Below, piece after piece: positions 31,721 to 39,905 of a stretch of 64,000 nucleotides of DNA; the first letter of the stretch is position 1, and the number at the start of each line of letters is the position of its first letter. A program made the position numbers and the translations under genes. Source of the stretch: Deinococcus sp. KNUC1210 (GTDB lineage: Bacteria; Deinococcota; Deinococci; Deinococcales; Deinococcaceae); contig NZ_CP092190.1 of the NCBI RefSeq assembly GCF_022344005.1, positions 372,001 to 436,000 on the forward strand, given 5' to 3'. The notes under the pieces are model-generated. The model did not search any database. It saw nothing but the letters and a program-made list of their open reading frames with translations, and was not told the DNA's origin.

Positions 31721-31759
31721 GATCAGCGCCCCGCCTGTAAAAGAGGCGGGGCGCTGATC
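31721..31759. terminator. Bidirectional terminator
   Basis: A perfect 15-bp stem (31721-31735 with 31745-31759) separates the convergent esterase and dsbB genes. Confidence 0.8.
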
Positions 31760-31773
31760 TTGAGCTGTCCGGG

Positions 31774-32211
31774 TTACAGCACCAGCTGTCTGCGCCAGCT
31801 CAGCAGCGCGATCACGATGCTGAAGGCGATCAGGCTGAGCAGCGGAATGGTGACCACGTTCGACAGGCCCGTCAGGGAATCTCCGAAGATCGGCCACTTC
31901 ACGTCGCAGCCCGCCTGCGTCTGGCCCACCGAGCAGATCTTGAGCGTCTTGATGACGCCCCAGATTTCCAGGTTCTGTGTTAGGGCCACGCACCAGCCGA
32001 TGATCGCCAGTGGCAGCGCGTAGACACGCCCGCCCGTTTCACCCCGGAAGGCCGCAACGCCCAGAACCACCACCAGCGGATACATGCAGATGCGCTGAAA
32101 CCAGCACAGCACACAGGGAATGTACCCGCGAATCTCGCTGAAATACAGACTTCCCAGCGTGGCGACCAGGGCGGTCAGCCACGCCACATACAGGCGATTT
32201 TCACGGCTCAC
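31774..32211 (-). CDS. DsbB/BdbC-type disulfide oxidoreductase
   Basis: The 145-residue membrane protein has four helices, the first active pair Cys33-Cys36 ([12 protein letters not shown]) and the second pair Cys93-Cys102 ([12 protein letters not shown]). This short form matches BdbC, which passes electrons from a DsbA-like partner to quinone. The partner gene lies directly upstream with one base between its stop and this start, so they form one operon and probably one system. Confidence 0.9.
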   Translation of the reverse strand: MSRENRLYVAWLTALVATLGSLYFSEIRGYIPCVLCWFQRICMYPLVVVLGVAAFRGETGGRVYALPLAIIGWCVALTQNLEIWGVIKTLKICSVGQTQAGCDVKWPIFGDSLTGLSNVVTIPLLSLIAFSIVIALLSWRRQLVL

Positions 32212-32212
32212 G

Positions 32213-32875
32213 TTACTTGCTGGCCTGATCGATGGCGGCGCTCACCGTGCCGGCCGAGTAGTCGCTCGCCAGCGTGCCGTTGATAAAGACGCTGGGTGTC
32301 GCATTCACGCCCGCCTTGTTGGCCTGCGCCTTGTCGGCATCGACCTGCGCCTTGGTGGCCTCGCTGTCCAGGCAGGTCTTGAACTTGGCGGCGTCCAGCC
32401 CGTCTACGTAGCCTGCCAGTTCGTACATCTTGTCCTTGGTGGCCCACTGGGTCGTCTCCTCGCCCTGCGCCCGGAACAGCAGCGTTGCGAAGCTGTTGTA
32501 GCCAGCGTCGCCCTTCTGCACATACGCGCACTCGGCAGCCTCGGCAGCGGTGGTCGAGTCTGGCCCGATAAAGGGGAAGTTGAGTTTGTACATCTTGACC
32601 TTGCCGGTGTCGATGTACTTGCTCTGAATGGTGGGCATGGTGTTGTCTTCAAAGTTCTTGCAGTTCGGGCACTTGAAATCCTCGAACACCACCATCGTCA
32701 CCGGGGCCGACGCCTGCCCCAGCAGCGGCTGACCGTTGAGATCGAACGATTTGCCGCTGCTGCCAGACGCACTCTTCGACGAGAACAGCACCACCGCTGC
32801 GATCAGGATGACTGCTACGAGCGTTCCGATGACCAGGATCGCCCTATTTTGTTGAGTTCCTTTCAAACGTGTCAT
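32213..32875 (-). CDS. DsbA-family thiol-disulfide oxidoreductase, membrane anchored (BdbD-like)
   Basis: The 220-residue protein has one N-terminal helix ([20 protein letters not shown], residues 12-31) that anchors a thioredoxin-fold domain. The active site is [12 protein letters not shown] (Cys69, Cys72), and the cis-Pro loop is [10 protein letters not shown]. It would oxidise extracytoplasmic proteins and be re-oxidised by the DsbB-like protein encoded next. The start is set by TAAACT (minus strand, 32882-32887), six bases before the ATG. Confidence 0.9.
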   Translation of the reverse strand: MTRLKGTQQNRAILVIGTLVAVILIAAVVLFSSKSASGSSGKSFDLNGQPLLGQASAPVTMVVFEDFKCPNCKNFEDNTMPTIQSKYIDTGKVKMYKLNFPFIGPDSTTAAEAAECAYVQKGDAGYNSFATLLFRAQGEETTQWATKDKMYELAGYVDGLDAAKFKTCLDSEATKAQVDADKAQANKAGVNATPSVFINGTLASDYSAGTVSAAIDQASK

Positions 32876-32953
32876 GCGCTCAGTTTACCGGGCGAAGGTG
32901 AACGGTGGCACGCGGTCAGAGGGTTTATGGACAGCGGTCCAGTCGTCAACGGT

Positions 32954-33856
32954 TCAGTCGTCAACGTACATCACGAAATCGACGCCGTCGAACAGACCCC
33001 CCAGCGGATAGCGCGGCACCGAGGCGCGGCTGCCACCCAGGCTGAAATTCTCGCCTCCCAGGAAGACGCGTTCCATCGCCTCGCGCTGTTCGGGCGGCAT
33101 CTGCCCCATGCGGCTCTCTGGTCCCATCTGGGTGCCGTGTGCCGCCAGCGCAGCTTTCTTGCGGTCGGTGTAGCGGCCCACGTCCATCCGCACCACCACC
33201 GACTTGTCGCTCACGCCGTAGACCGTCGGGTCGAGATCGTTGCCGAATCTGCCGATCTGCTCGGCCACCGCGTGCGTCAGTGCCGTGAAATACAGGCGCT
33301 GCGGGGGCTTTGGCAGGTGTCCGGTCGAGAAAAATGCGGCGCTGGTGGCCCGGTGTACCTGGAGGTGGTCGATGTGCCCATAGCCGCCGTGCGGATCGAA
33401 GGTCACGATGATCTGCGGCTGCACTTCCTCGATGATGGCGCGGATTTTGCCTTCCAGCTCGAACACGTCCACGTTCATCAGGGCCAGGGGGTCGTCGTGG
33501 CGCACCCGCTCGGCGCGGCCCGAATCGTGATAGTCCAGGAAGATCGGCGCGGGAATGCCCAGCGCGTCGCAGGCGTTCCTGAGTTCCTGCTCGCGCTGCG
33601 CTCCCAGGTCGGTCACGGTCATGCTGGGATCGGTGATCTTGCCTGCCTCGCCGCGTGTGGCACAGACCAGCACCACGCGCACGCCCTTCTCGGCGTAGTG
33701 CGCCAGCGTGCCGCCCACACTGAAGGCCTCGTCGTCGGGGTGGGCGAAGACTGCCAGCAGGGTCGGCGGATAATCGGAGCGGTAGCCGAAGGGCGTTTCC
33801 GGCGTGTCGGTATCGGTAGCATTGATGCTGCTGGGTGAATGGCGTGGGTCTGGCAT
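32954..33856 (-). CDS. PIG-L family deacetylase
   Basis: The 300-residue zinc deacetylase has AVFAHPDDEAFSVGG (HPDDE, near residues 36-40), the block LVCATRGEAGK and the zinc His pair in GHIDHLQVHR (near 153-162). Family members remove acetyl groups from GlcNAc-inositol or GlcNAc-malate (mycothiol and bacillithiol synthesis). Deinococcus makes bacillithiol, so BshB is one candidate, not shown. The start has TAGACT (minus strand, 33863-33868) six bases upstream. It is divergent from kynB with only 35 bases between start codons. Confidence 0.85.
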   Translation of the reverse strand: MPDPRHSPSSINATDTDTPETPFGYRSDYPPTLLAVFAHPDDEAFSVGGTLAHYAEKGVRVVLVCATRGEAGKITDPSMTVTDLGAQREQELRNACDALGIPAPIFLDYHDSGRAERVRHDDPLALMNVDVFELEGKIRAIIEEVQPQIIVTFDPHGGYGHIDHLQVHRATSAAFFSTGHLPKPPQRLYFTALTHAVAEQIGRFGNDLDPTVYGVSDKSVVVRMDVGRYTDRKKAALAAHGTQMGPESRMGQMPPEQREAMERVFLGGENFSLGGSRASVPRYPLGGLFDGVDFVMYVDD

Positions 33857-33862
33857 GGGTGC

Positions 33863-33885
33863 AGTCTACGGCAGCGGGGTAAGCT
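33863..33885. promoter_or_regulatory. Back-to-back -10 hexamers for the PIG-L gene and kynB
   Basis: Minus-strand TAGACT (33863-33868) and plus-strand TAAGCT (33880-33885) lie 11 bases apart, each six bases from its start codon. The core promoters must overlap, so the two polymerases probably exclude each other. Confidence 0.6.
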
Positions 33886-33891
33886 TTCTGC

Positions 33892-34509
33892 ATGGTCATT
33901 CACGACATTTCGCGGCTGCTGACCCCCGGTCATCCCAACTGGCCCGGCGACGCCCCGTTCACCGTCACGCCCGCTGCCCGCATCGCGCAGGGCGACACGG
34001 TGAATACCGGTGTGCTGTCCACGTCCACCCATACCGGCACTCACGTCGATGCGCCCTGGCACTACGCCGACGCGGGCAGCAAGCTCGATGAAGTGCCGCT
34101 CGACGTGTATATCGGCCCGTGTCTGGTGCTCGACGTACGCGGTCACAGTCCCGTGCCGCCAGAAGTTCTGGACGGCCTGGAGAGCGTGCCCGAGCGCCTG
34201 CTGCTGTATACCGGTCAGCCCGCGCACTGGGCCACCTTTCCCGAAGATTTCGCCGCGCTGTCTCCGGCCTTCGTCCACCGCGCCGCCCGCCTGGGTGTGC
34301 GGCTCATAGGCACCGACGCGCCCAGCGTCGATCCCCTGACCAGCAAGACCCTGGACGGCCACCGCGCCTTCTGGGAAAGCGGCCTCTACATCTTGGAAGG
34401 CCTGAAGCTCACGGACGTGACGCCCGGAACGTATCAGCTCGTGTGTCTGCCGCTGCCCCTGGCGGGCGTGGACGGTACCCCGGCGCGGGCGGTGCTGATC
34501 GAGCAGTGA
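33892..34509 (+). CDS. kynB: Kynurenine formamidase (cyclase family)
   Basis: The 205-residue protein has the metal motif STHTGTHVDAPWH (near residues 45-57) and the block LIGTDAPSVDPLTSKTLDGH, both typical of KynB arylformamidase, which hydrolyses N-formylkynurenine in tryptophan breakdown. The C-terminal GLYILEGLKLTDVTPGTYQL is also usual. No other kynurenine gene is adjacent. The start has TAAGCT (33880-33885) six bases upstream. Confidence 0.88.
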   Translation: MVIHDISRLLTPGHPNWPGDAPFTVTPAARIAQGDTVNTGVLSTSTHTGTHVDAPWHYADAGSKLDEVPLDVYIGPCLVLDVRGHSPVPPEVLDGLESVPERLLLYTGQPAHWATFPEDFAALSPAFVHRAARLGVRLIGTDAPSVDPLTSKTLDGHRAFWESGLYILEGLKLTDVTPGTYQLVCLPLPLAGVDGTPARAVLIEQ

Positions 34510-34539
34510 GCAGCAGAGGAGAACATCCCCAGCCGCTCT

Positions 34540-34983
34540 TCAGAAGCCGAACTTCTCCAGCAGGTCCTGGGGCGGGCGCTTGGGCCGTCCGGTCTGCGGG
34601 TTGACCCAGACCCATTCGGTGCTGCCGTCGGCCAGCAGTTCGCCGCTCTGTGCGTGGGTAATGCGGTTGACGCGCACCGCTCGCAGGCCCAGCCCTTCGG
34701 CAATGCGGGTGTGCAGCTCGACTTCGTCGCCCAGCAGCGCCGGGCGGTGGTAATGCACGCTGTGCTTGCGAACGACCGCCACCACGCCCATCTGCGACAT
34801 CTGCACGAAGCCCGCGCCCACCGCTTCGGCATGGGCGCGGGCCACCTGTTCGATCCAGTCCACATAGACCACGTTGTTCACGTGGCCCAGTTCATCGAGT
34901 TCGGCGCTCTGAACGGTCAGGCGCAGGGTGTATTCACGGAGGTCGCTACTGAGGCGGCTGAAAACGGGGTCGAATCGAGACAC
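34540..34983 (-). CDS. Hotdog-fold acyl-CoA thioesterase (4HBT / YbgC-like)
   Basis: The hotdog signature SAELDELGHVNNVVYVDWIEQ includes the active Asp and the HVNN turn of 4HBT thioesterases; later strands read VVAVVRKHSVHYHRPALLGDEV. The start is uncertain: the GTG at 34983 gives 147 residues, the usual length, while an ATG at 35055 gives 171 with an odd, uncharged lead. I took the shorter form. It likely hydrolyses short acyl-CoA; the substrate is unknown. Adjacent to kynB's 3' end, convergent. Confidence 0.75.
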   Translation of the reverse strand: MSRFDPVFSRLSSDLREYTLRLTVQSAELDELGHVNNVVYVDWIEQVARAHAEAVGAGFVQMSQMGVVAVVRKHSVHYHRPALLGDEVELHTRIAEGLGLRAVRVNRITHAQSGELLADGSTEWVWVNPQTGRPKRPPQDLLEKFGF

Positions 34984-35089
34984 AGTAAGGCGCAAGGTAG
35001 CGTATCGAACATGAGGCTTTGATGGACTGATATCAAACTGTGGGCCGAAGTGCATTTTGGGAGCAGCAGGATCAGCGCTGGACCGGGAA

Positions 35090-35443
35090 TTATTTCAGGT
35101 CGATGATGCTCGCGGCCTCGTCCACATCGAGCGCTGTCACGCCGCCCGCGTCGTGGGTCGTGTAGGTCACGCGCACCTTGCCATACGAGATCAGGATGTC
35201 GGGGTGATGGTTTGCCTGCTGCGCCTGCTGCCCGACCCGCTCGGCAAAGCGCACGCCGTCCAGATAGTGCTCGAACGAGAAATCGCGCCAGATGCTCGTC
35301 CCGTCGCCCTGCCAGCCCTGCGGCATCTGCTTCTGGAGCTGTTCGGCGCTCAGCTTGACCGGGACGGCAGCTGTTTTTGGCTCGGGCTGACGCTGCGGTT
35401 CCTGCGGGATTTCGGCGGTGTGCGGCGCTTCGTCGTGGGTCAT
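35090..35443 (-). CDS. Pterin-4a-carbinolamine dehydratase
   Basis: The 117-residue protein has the conserved ANHHPDILISYGKVRVTYTT segment (near residues 77-96) with the His pair and the aromatic core; the N-terminal 28 residues are a Pro/Gln-rich extension not found in most members. The enzyme regenerates pterin cofactor for aromatic amino acid hydroxylases. The start has TAAGCT (minus strand, 35450-35455) six bases before the ATG. It is divergent from gltX. Confidence 0.9.
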   Translation of the reverse strand: MTHDEAPHTAEIPQEPQRQPEPKTAAVPVKLSAEQLQKQMPQGWQGDGTSIWRDFSFEHYLDGVRFAERVGQQAQQANHHPDILISYGKVRVTYTTHDAGGVTALDVDEAASIIDLK

Positions 35444-35513
35444 GAAGGCAGCTTAGCTGAACTTCGGAGCGGGCTGGGGGCGTTGTGTGCGGTCAGCGGG
35501 TATCCTGACAGCT

Positions 35514-36971
35514 ATGTCTCAGCCAGTCGTGACCCGTATCGCCCCCAGCCCGACCGGAGACCCACATGTGGGCACCGCGTATCAGGCGCTCTATAACTCG
35601 GTGTTTGCTCGCCAGCACGGCGGGAAGTTCGTCGTGCGGCTCGAAGATACCGATAGAAACCGCTACAACGCCGCTTCAGAAGGCCGCATCCTCGACATGC
35701 TCGACTGGCTGGCAGGTGCCTGGAGCGGCATCGAGCCGGATGCCAGCCCGCGCCGCGAGGACGAATTCGGCCCCTATATCCAGTCGCAGCGTGCGGGCAT
35801 GCACCGCCAGTACGCCGAGCAACTGCTGGAGAGCGGCGCGGCGTACCGGGCCTTCGACACGCCCGAGGAACTCGACGAACGGCGCAAGGCAGCCGAGGCC
35901 CGCAAGGACAGTCATCTGGGCTATGACCGCCGTGACCGCGCACTCTCCCGCGAGGAATCCGACCGACGGGCGGCGGCGGGGGAAGCGTTCGTAATTCGGC
36001 TGGCTGCCCCGCTGGAGGGCGAAACCGTGGTGCGCGACCGGCTACGCGGCGACGTGGTGTTTCAGAATGCCGACCTCGATGACAAGGTGTTGCTCAAGCG
36101 CGATGGTTTTCCCACCTATCACCTCGCGGCAATGGTGGACGACCATCTGATGAACGTCACACACGTCATCCGTGCCGAGGAGTGGCTGACCAGCACCCCC
36201 ATTCACAAGCTGATTCTGGCGGGGCTGGGCTGGAACGAACCCGAGTGGATTCACACGCCCTGGTTGCTGAGCGCTGGCGGCAAGAAGTACAGCAAGCGCC
36301 GGGGTGATCCGTCGGTCGAGGACTTCCGGCGCATGGGCATTCTGCCGGAAGCGCTGCTGAATTACCTGGGCATGATGGGCTGGAGTATGCCGAACGGGGA
36401 AGAGGTATTCAGTCCTGACGACATGGTGCAGCACTTCACCTGGGAGCGCGTGTCGCTGGGCGGCAGCACCTTCGACGTGACCAAGCTGAAATGGCTGAAC
36501 GGCAAATACATCCGCGAGGTGCTGACCCCGGACATGGTGGCGGCCCGCCTGCAGGCCTTCCGTGACGAGTACGACAGCGCCCCCGCCGTGCCGAACGACG
36601 CCTCCTTTCAGGCGGTGGTCGCCATGATGCTGCCGCGCTTCGAGACGCTGGCCGAATTCTGGGAGAAGACGCCGTACTTTTTCAGCGAAACCTACACCGT
36701 CACCGACAAGGCGCAGAAGTTGATCGAAGACGGGCGTGAGCTGCTGCCCAGCGTTCGCGCCGCGCTGGAAGCCTTGCCCAACTTCGCCCACGACACCACC
36801 GAGGCCGCGCTCCGGACGCTGGCCGAAACCCTGGGCCTGAAACCCGGCAAGATCATGCAGCCCCTGCGAGCCGCCGTCGCGGGCACCAGCGAAAGCCCCG
36901 GCATGTTCGAGATGCTGGAAGCCATGGGCAAAGAGCGCGTGCTGGCCCGGATTGACCGGGTGCTGGCATAA
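35514..36971 (+). CDS. gltX: Glutamyl-tRNA synthetase
   Basis: From the ATG at 35514 the protein is 485 residues. The class I HIGH-like site is in RIAPSPTGDPHVGTAYQAL, and the KMSKS-like loop is KKYSKRRGDPSV. FVVRLEDTDRNRY and FPTYHLAAMVDDHLM are further GluRS blocks. It charges tRNA-Glu. TATCCT (35501-35506) lies seven bases before the ATG. The ORF opens upstream at 35487 inside the promoter, so that start is rejected. A 13-bp repeat follows the stop. Confidence 0.95.
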   Translation: MSQPVVTRIAPSPTGDPHVGTAYQALYNSVFARQHGGKFVVRLEDTDRNRYNAASEGRILDMLDWLAGAWSGIEPDASPRREDEFGPYIQSQRAGMHRQYAEQLLESGAAYRAFDTPEELDERRKAAEARKDSHLGYDRRDRALSREESDRRAAAGEAFVIRLAAPLEGETVVRDRLRGDVVFQNADLDDKVLLKRDGFPTYHLAAMVDDHLMNVTHVIRAEEWLTSTPIHKLILAGLGWNEPEWIHTPWLLSAGGKKYSKRRGDPSVEDFRRMGILPEALLNYLGMMGWSMPNGEEVFSPDDMVQHFTWERVSLGGSTFDVTKLKWLNGKYIREVLTPDMVAARLQAFRDEYDSAPAVPNDASFQAVVAMMLPRFETLAEFWEKTPYFFSETYTVTDKAQKLIEDGRELLPSVRAALEALPNFAHDTTEAALRTLAETLGLKPGKIMQPLRAAVAGTSESPGMFEMLEAMGKERVLARIDRVLA

Positions 36972-36972
36972 A

Positions 36973-36985
36973 AGAATATATACAA
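36973..36985 (+). repeat. 13-bp repeat AGAATATATACAA, copy 1
   Basis: AGAATATATACAA begins two bases after the gltX stop. The same 13 bases occur at 39108-39120, overlapping the stop of the HAD gene. Both lie at the end of a plus-strand gene that converges with a minus-strand gene. Confidence 0.6.
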
Positions 36986-37020
36986 TAGACGATCAAAGGG
37001 CATCAAGATAACAACAACAG

Positions 37021-37060
37021 CAGGGGGCGTGACGATCCAGTTCAGGCGTCACGCCCCCTG
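37021..37060 (-). terminator. Terminator of the GNAT gene
   Basis: A perfect 14-bp stem (37021-37034 with 37047-37060) contains the stop codon of the minus-strand acetyltransferase gene, and minus-strand sequence after it is TGTTGTTGTTATC. Confidence 0.75.
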
Positions 37061-37732
37061 CTCCACCACCGTTCCCACCAGTTCCGTCCGCTCGTCAAAT
37101 CCCAGCCGCAGATACAGCTTCTTCGCGGCCACATTCTCCGGCACAACATGCAGAAACGGCACCTCGCCCCTTGCCTGAATGCCCTCGATCACGCGCTGCA
37201 CCACCGCAGCTCCCAGCCCGCGTCCCTGCGCCTGCGGGTGAACGCACACCGCGCTGACCTCGCAGTAACCGGGCAGCCGGGCGCGTTCGCCTGCCAGCGC
37301 GATCAATTCGCCGTGTTCCCACACGCCCACGTACCGGCCCAGTTCCGGTGTTCTGGCGCTGAACGGGCCGGGGCGTGTCAGTCCGACGAGCTGCCGCATC
37401 GCCGCTGCGTCGCTGCTCTGAAGGGGCACGACTTCACCGGTCTGGGCTGGGGCCTCACCGGCCGCACCGTCCAGCACCATCTGAAGCAGCGGAAACCTCG
37501 TGCGAACGGTCAAGCGGTCAGGCACCTGAAGAGCCAGCGGGCTGAACAGTGCCGCTCCGCCGCCCGGCCCCAGCAGCTTCCCCAGATCGGCCCATGCCTG
37601 CTCGGACGTGTCGTGCAGCGCAGCGAACGGGGCCACGTCTCGCTGGTAGCGGCGGGCCAGCCCGGTTTCCTCGTTCCATGACTGCTGCGGGCCACCCAGG
37701 GCGTGCCAGAACGGATTGTCGAGCGGATGCAT
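37049..37732 (-). CDS. GNAT-family N-acetyltransferase
   Basis: From the ATG at 37732 (MHPLDNPFWHALGGPQ) the protein is 227 residues. The C-terminal half is a GNAT domain: YCEVSAVCVHPQAQGRGLGA with the acetyl-CoA loop (QGRGLG) and FLHVVPENVAAKKLYLRLGF. The N-terminal half (to about residue 100) is a poorly conserved partner domain as in FR47-like proteins. The start is set by CACAAT (minus strand, 37739-37744) six bases upstream. The substrate is unknown. It is divergent from the gene at 37760. Confidence 0.8.
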   Translation of the reverse strand: MHPLDNPFWHALGGPQQSWNEETGLARRYQRDVAPFAALHDTSEQAWADLGKLLGPGGGAALFSPLALQVPDRLTVRTRFPLLQMVLDGAAGEAPAQTGEVVPLQSSDAAAMRQLVGLTRPGPFSARTPELGRYVGVWEHGELIALAGERARLPGYCEVSAVCVHPQAQGRGLGAAVVQRVIEGIQARGEVPFLHVVPENVAAKKLYLRLGFDERTELVGTVVEQGA

Positions 37733-37738
37733 GCGCCC

Positions 37739-37753
37739 ATTGTGCGGCAAACT
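37739..37753. promoter_or_regulatory. Tightly spaced divergent -10 hexamers
   Basis: Minus-strand CACAAT (37739-37744) and plus-strand CAAACT (37748-37753) lie three bases apart, six bases before each start codon; only 27 bases separate the two genes. Confidence 0.45.
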
Positions 37754-37759
37754 GAAGGC

Positions 37760-38407
37760 ATGACCACTCCGCTCGAATCGCTCGTCGCGTATTACGAACC
37801 GCTCTCGGCCCTGACCCGCGACCTGCACGGCAGCATGACCCTTCAGACCCGCGCCACACCGCTGCTGGGAGCAAACGCCAGCTATCTGCTGCCCGGCGCA
37901 CATCCGGACGTGGTGCCGCTGCTGCGCGTGTGGCACGAATCACAGGGATCGCATCCGTTGTTTGCCAGTCTGCACCCTATCCCGGGTGCCGAACACGTCC
38001 AGACGCTGCGGGTCGGAACGTACTCGCCTGTTCCCGAGAGCGGTGTGATCGTGGTCGAGCAGCTTTCCCGCCTGCACATGGCCCGTTTCGCCGCGCTGTT
38101 GTCGGAAGCGCACGAGCTGGCAGACTGGGCCGCGCCGCTGGGCAAGAGTCTGGCGTCGTCGCTGGAGCGGCTGCCCTCGGCGACCCTGTTGATGGCCTAT
38201 GCCGGAAGCGAGGAGATCGGAGCGCTGCTGCACCTGCCGGGCGCGGCACACCTGTGGGCCACCCTCGACCCTGCCGCCGACGCGCCGCTGCTGAACAGGG
38301 CGGCTGAGCTGTCGGGCGGCGAGGTCTGGACGAGCCTGCCCGATTCCAGCCCGCTGACCGTGCAGAACGGCGCAGAGGTGATCTTCTCGCTGCTGAAGAC
38401 CGACTGA
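37760..38407 (+). CDS. Hypothetical protein, possibly GNAT-like
   Basis: The ATG at 37760 gives a 215-residue protein starting MTTPLESLVAYYEPLSALTR. No catalytic motif is recognised. Strand-helix order (LLPGAHPDVVPLLRVWHES, then SLHPIPGAEHVQTLRVG) would allow an acyltransferase-like fold but lacks the acetyl-CoA loop. Upstream start codons lie within the divergent GNAT gene. A partner role with the divergent acetyltransferase is only a guess from shared promoter space. Confidence 0.55.
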   Translation: MTTPLESLVAYYEPLSALTRDLHGSMTLQTRATPLLGANASYLLPGAHPDVVPLLRVWHESQGSHPLFASLHPIPGAEHVQTLRVGTYSPVPESGVIVVEQLSRLHMARFAALLSEAHELADWAAPLGKSLASSLERLPSATLLMAYAGSEEIGALLHLPGAAHLWATLDPAADAPLLNRAAELSGGEVWTSLPDSSPLTVQNGAEVIFSLLKTD

Positions 38408-38434
38408 GCGCGGGCAGGCCGCTACACTGGCAGC

Positions 38435-39109
38435 GTGACGTTTCCTTACTCTGCTGTTCTCTTCGACCTCGACGGGGTGCTGGTCGATTCCGAAGTGCTC
38501 GCCAACCGTGTGTGGGTCGACCTGCTGGCCGAACATGGGCTGCTGTTCACCCACCAGGAGTTCATGGCCCGCTCGGTGGGCCGCACCTACCCGGTGTTGT
38601 ATCACGAGCTGCACCGCGACTTCGGCTGGACGCCCCCGGAAGGCTTCGCGGCCCGTAACGACGCGGCGCTGGCAGCAGCCTTCACAGAGGTTCCGGTCAT
38701 CGAGGGAGCAGGGGAGACGCTGCGGGCGCTGCATGCGGCGGGCGTGCCGCTGGCAGTGGCGAGCAATTCTCGCCGCGACCGTCTCGATCTGAAGCTCAGC
38801 GCGTCGGGGCTGGCGGCCCTGGTGGGCGATCATGCCTACGACTCCGAGCAGGTGGGCGGACGTGGCAAACCGCTGCCCGACCTGTACCAGCACGCAGCTC
38901 AGGCCCTCGGCGTGGACGTGAGGCGCTGCCTGGTCATCGAGGACAGTGCGACGGGTGTTCAGGCCGGGGCAGCGGCAGGCGCGACTGTCTGGGGCCTGCT
39001 GGCTGGCGGCCACGTCCATGAATCGCTGTCTCAGGAACTGCTGGCAGCCGGAGCCACGCGCATCATCGCCAGCCACGCCGAACTGCGGGCCGCCCTGAAT
39101 CTCGATTAG
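38435..39109 (+). CDS. HAD-superfamily phosphatase (beta-phosphoglucomutase-like)
   Basis: The 224-residue protein starts with GTG, six bases after TACACT (38423-38428). HAD motifs are complete: [13 protein letters not shown] (Asp nucleophile), [10 protein letters not shown], the Lys of [11 protein letters not shown] and [12 protein letters not shown]. The cap domain is the alpha-helical type of phosphoglucomutase and sugar-phosphatase members (GphA/YniC-like). The substrate is not determined. The 13-bp repeat lies over its stop codon. Confidence 0.88.
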   Translation: MTFPYSAVLFDLDGVLVDSEVLANRVWVDLLAEHGLLFTHQEFMARSVGRTYPVLYHELHRDFGWTPPEGFAARNDAALAAAFTEVPVIEGAGETLRALHAAGVPLAVASNSRRDRLDLKLSASGLAALVGDHAYDSEQVGGRGKPLPDLYQHAAQALGVDVRRCLVIEDSATGVQAGAAAGATVWGLLAGGHVHESLSQELLAAGATRIIASHAELRAALNLD

Positions 39110-39120
39110 AATATATACAA
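39108..39120 (+). repeat. 13-bp repeat AGAATATATACAA, copy 2
   Basis: Identical to 36973-36985 and placed at the equivalent position, over the stop codon of the HAD gene. Confidence 0.6.
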
Positions 39121-39143
39121 ACGGCTCTTCCTTTTCCTTAGTC

Positions 39144-39797
39144 TTATTCCACCCGTTCCAGCGCCTCCTGAATCGCCTCCGTGCCCCCCACCACCTCGAA
39201 CGTCTTCCCGATGCTGCGGCTGTCGCGCAGGCAGGCGATCACCACAGCCGCCACGTCTTCGCGGGAAATCATGCCTCTCGGCGCAGGCAGCCCCACCGCG
39301 ACCTGTCCGGTGCCTGTCTCATTCGTCAGACCTCCGGGGCGCACGATGGTGAATTCCAGTCCGCTCGCCTGCACATGCGCGTCTGAGACGGCCTTGACCC
39401 GCAGGACAGCATTCAGAAACGGCGGCATCTGCTCCGGGCGATCCACACCCATGCTGCTCACCACGATCAGGCGGCGCGGCCCGCCCGCGCTCAGGCGGTC
39501 TGCGACCCGCATCAGGGCTTCACCGTCGATCTGCTGAAACTGCCCGCTGGTGCCCGCGCCTGCCGCCCAGATCACCGCTGTTGCTCCGTCGAGCACCGCT
39601 TCCCAGTCGCCGCTCAGGTCGCCCAGCACCGATACGGCTCCCAGGGCATCGAGCGCGTCGGCCTGCTCCTGCTGGCGAACCAGCGCCCGCACGGTGTCAC
39701 CAGCCTGAACAAGCTGATGCACGACCTGTCGCCCCACGCCCCCGCCTGCGCCCAGCACCGCCACCGTCTGCCGGGCCTGCCCGCTGTCCTGTGTCAT
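39144..39797 (-). CDS. NAD(P)-binding, SDR-type oxidoreductase
   Basis: The 217-residue protein has the nucleotide-binding turn VLGAGGGVGRQVVHQL (residues 14-29), followed by VSVLGDLSG, AVIWAAGAG, RLIVVSSMGVDRP and FTIVRPGGLTNE, the atypical SDR pattern of YwnB/NmrA-like proteins without a Tyr-Lys active pair. These may sense or reduce with NAD(P)H. The start has TACACT (minus strand, 39804-39809) six bases upstream. Confidence 0.8.
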   Translation of the reverse strand: MTQDSGQARQTVAVLGAGGGVGRQVVHQLVQAGDTVRALVRQQEQADALDALGAVSVLGDLSGDWEAVLDGATAVIWAAGAGTSGQFQQIDGEALMRVADRLSAGGPRRLIVVSSMGVDRPEQMPPFLNAVLRVKAVSDAHVQASGLEFTIVRPGGLTNETGTGQVAVGLPAPRGMISREDVAAVVIACLRDSRSIGKTFEVVGGTEAIQEALERVE

Positions 39798-39855
39798 GCC
39801 CAGAGTGTAGGCCGATGGCCGCCAAATTGCCGTGAGCAGCAGGCAACACAGAAAA

Positions 39856-39888
39856 GAAAAATCCGGCCCCCACCAGGAAGGGCCGGAT
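39856..39888 (-). terminator. Terminator of the BMP-family gene
   Basis: On the minus strand ATCCGGCCC (39888-39880) pairs with GGGCCGGAT (39869-39861), followed by a five-T run in GGATTTTTC. Confidence 0.85.
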
Positions 39889-39905
39889 TCGCTATGAAGC
39901 TGAAC

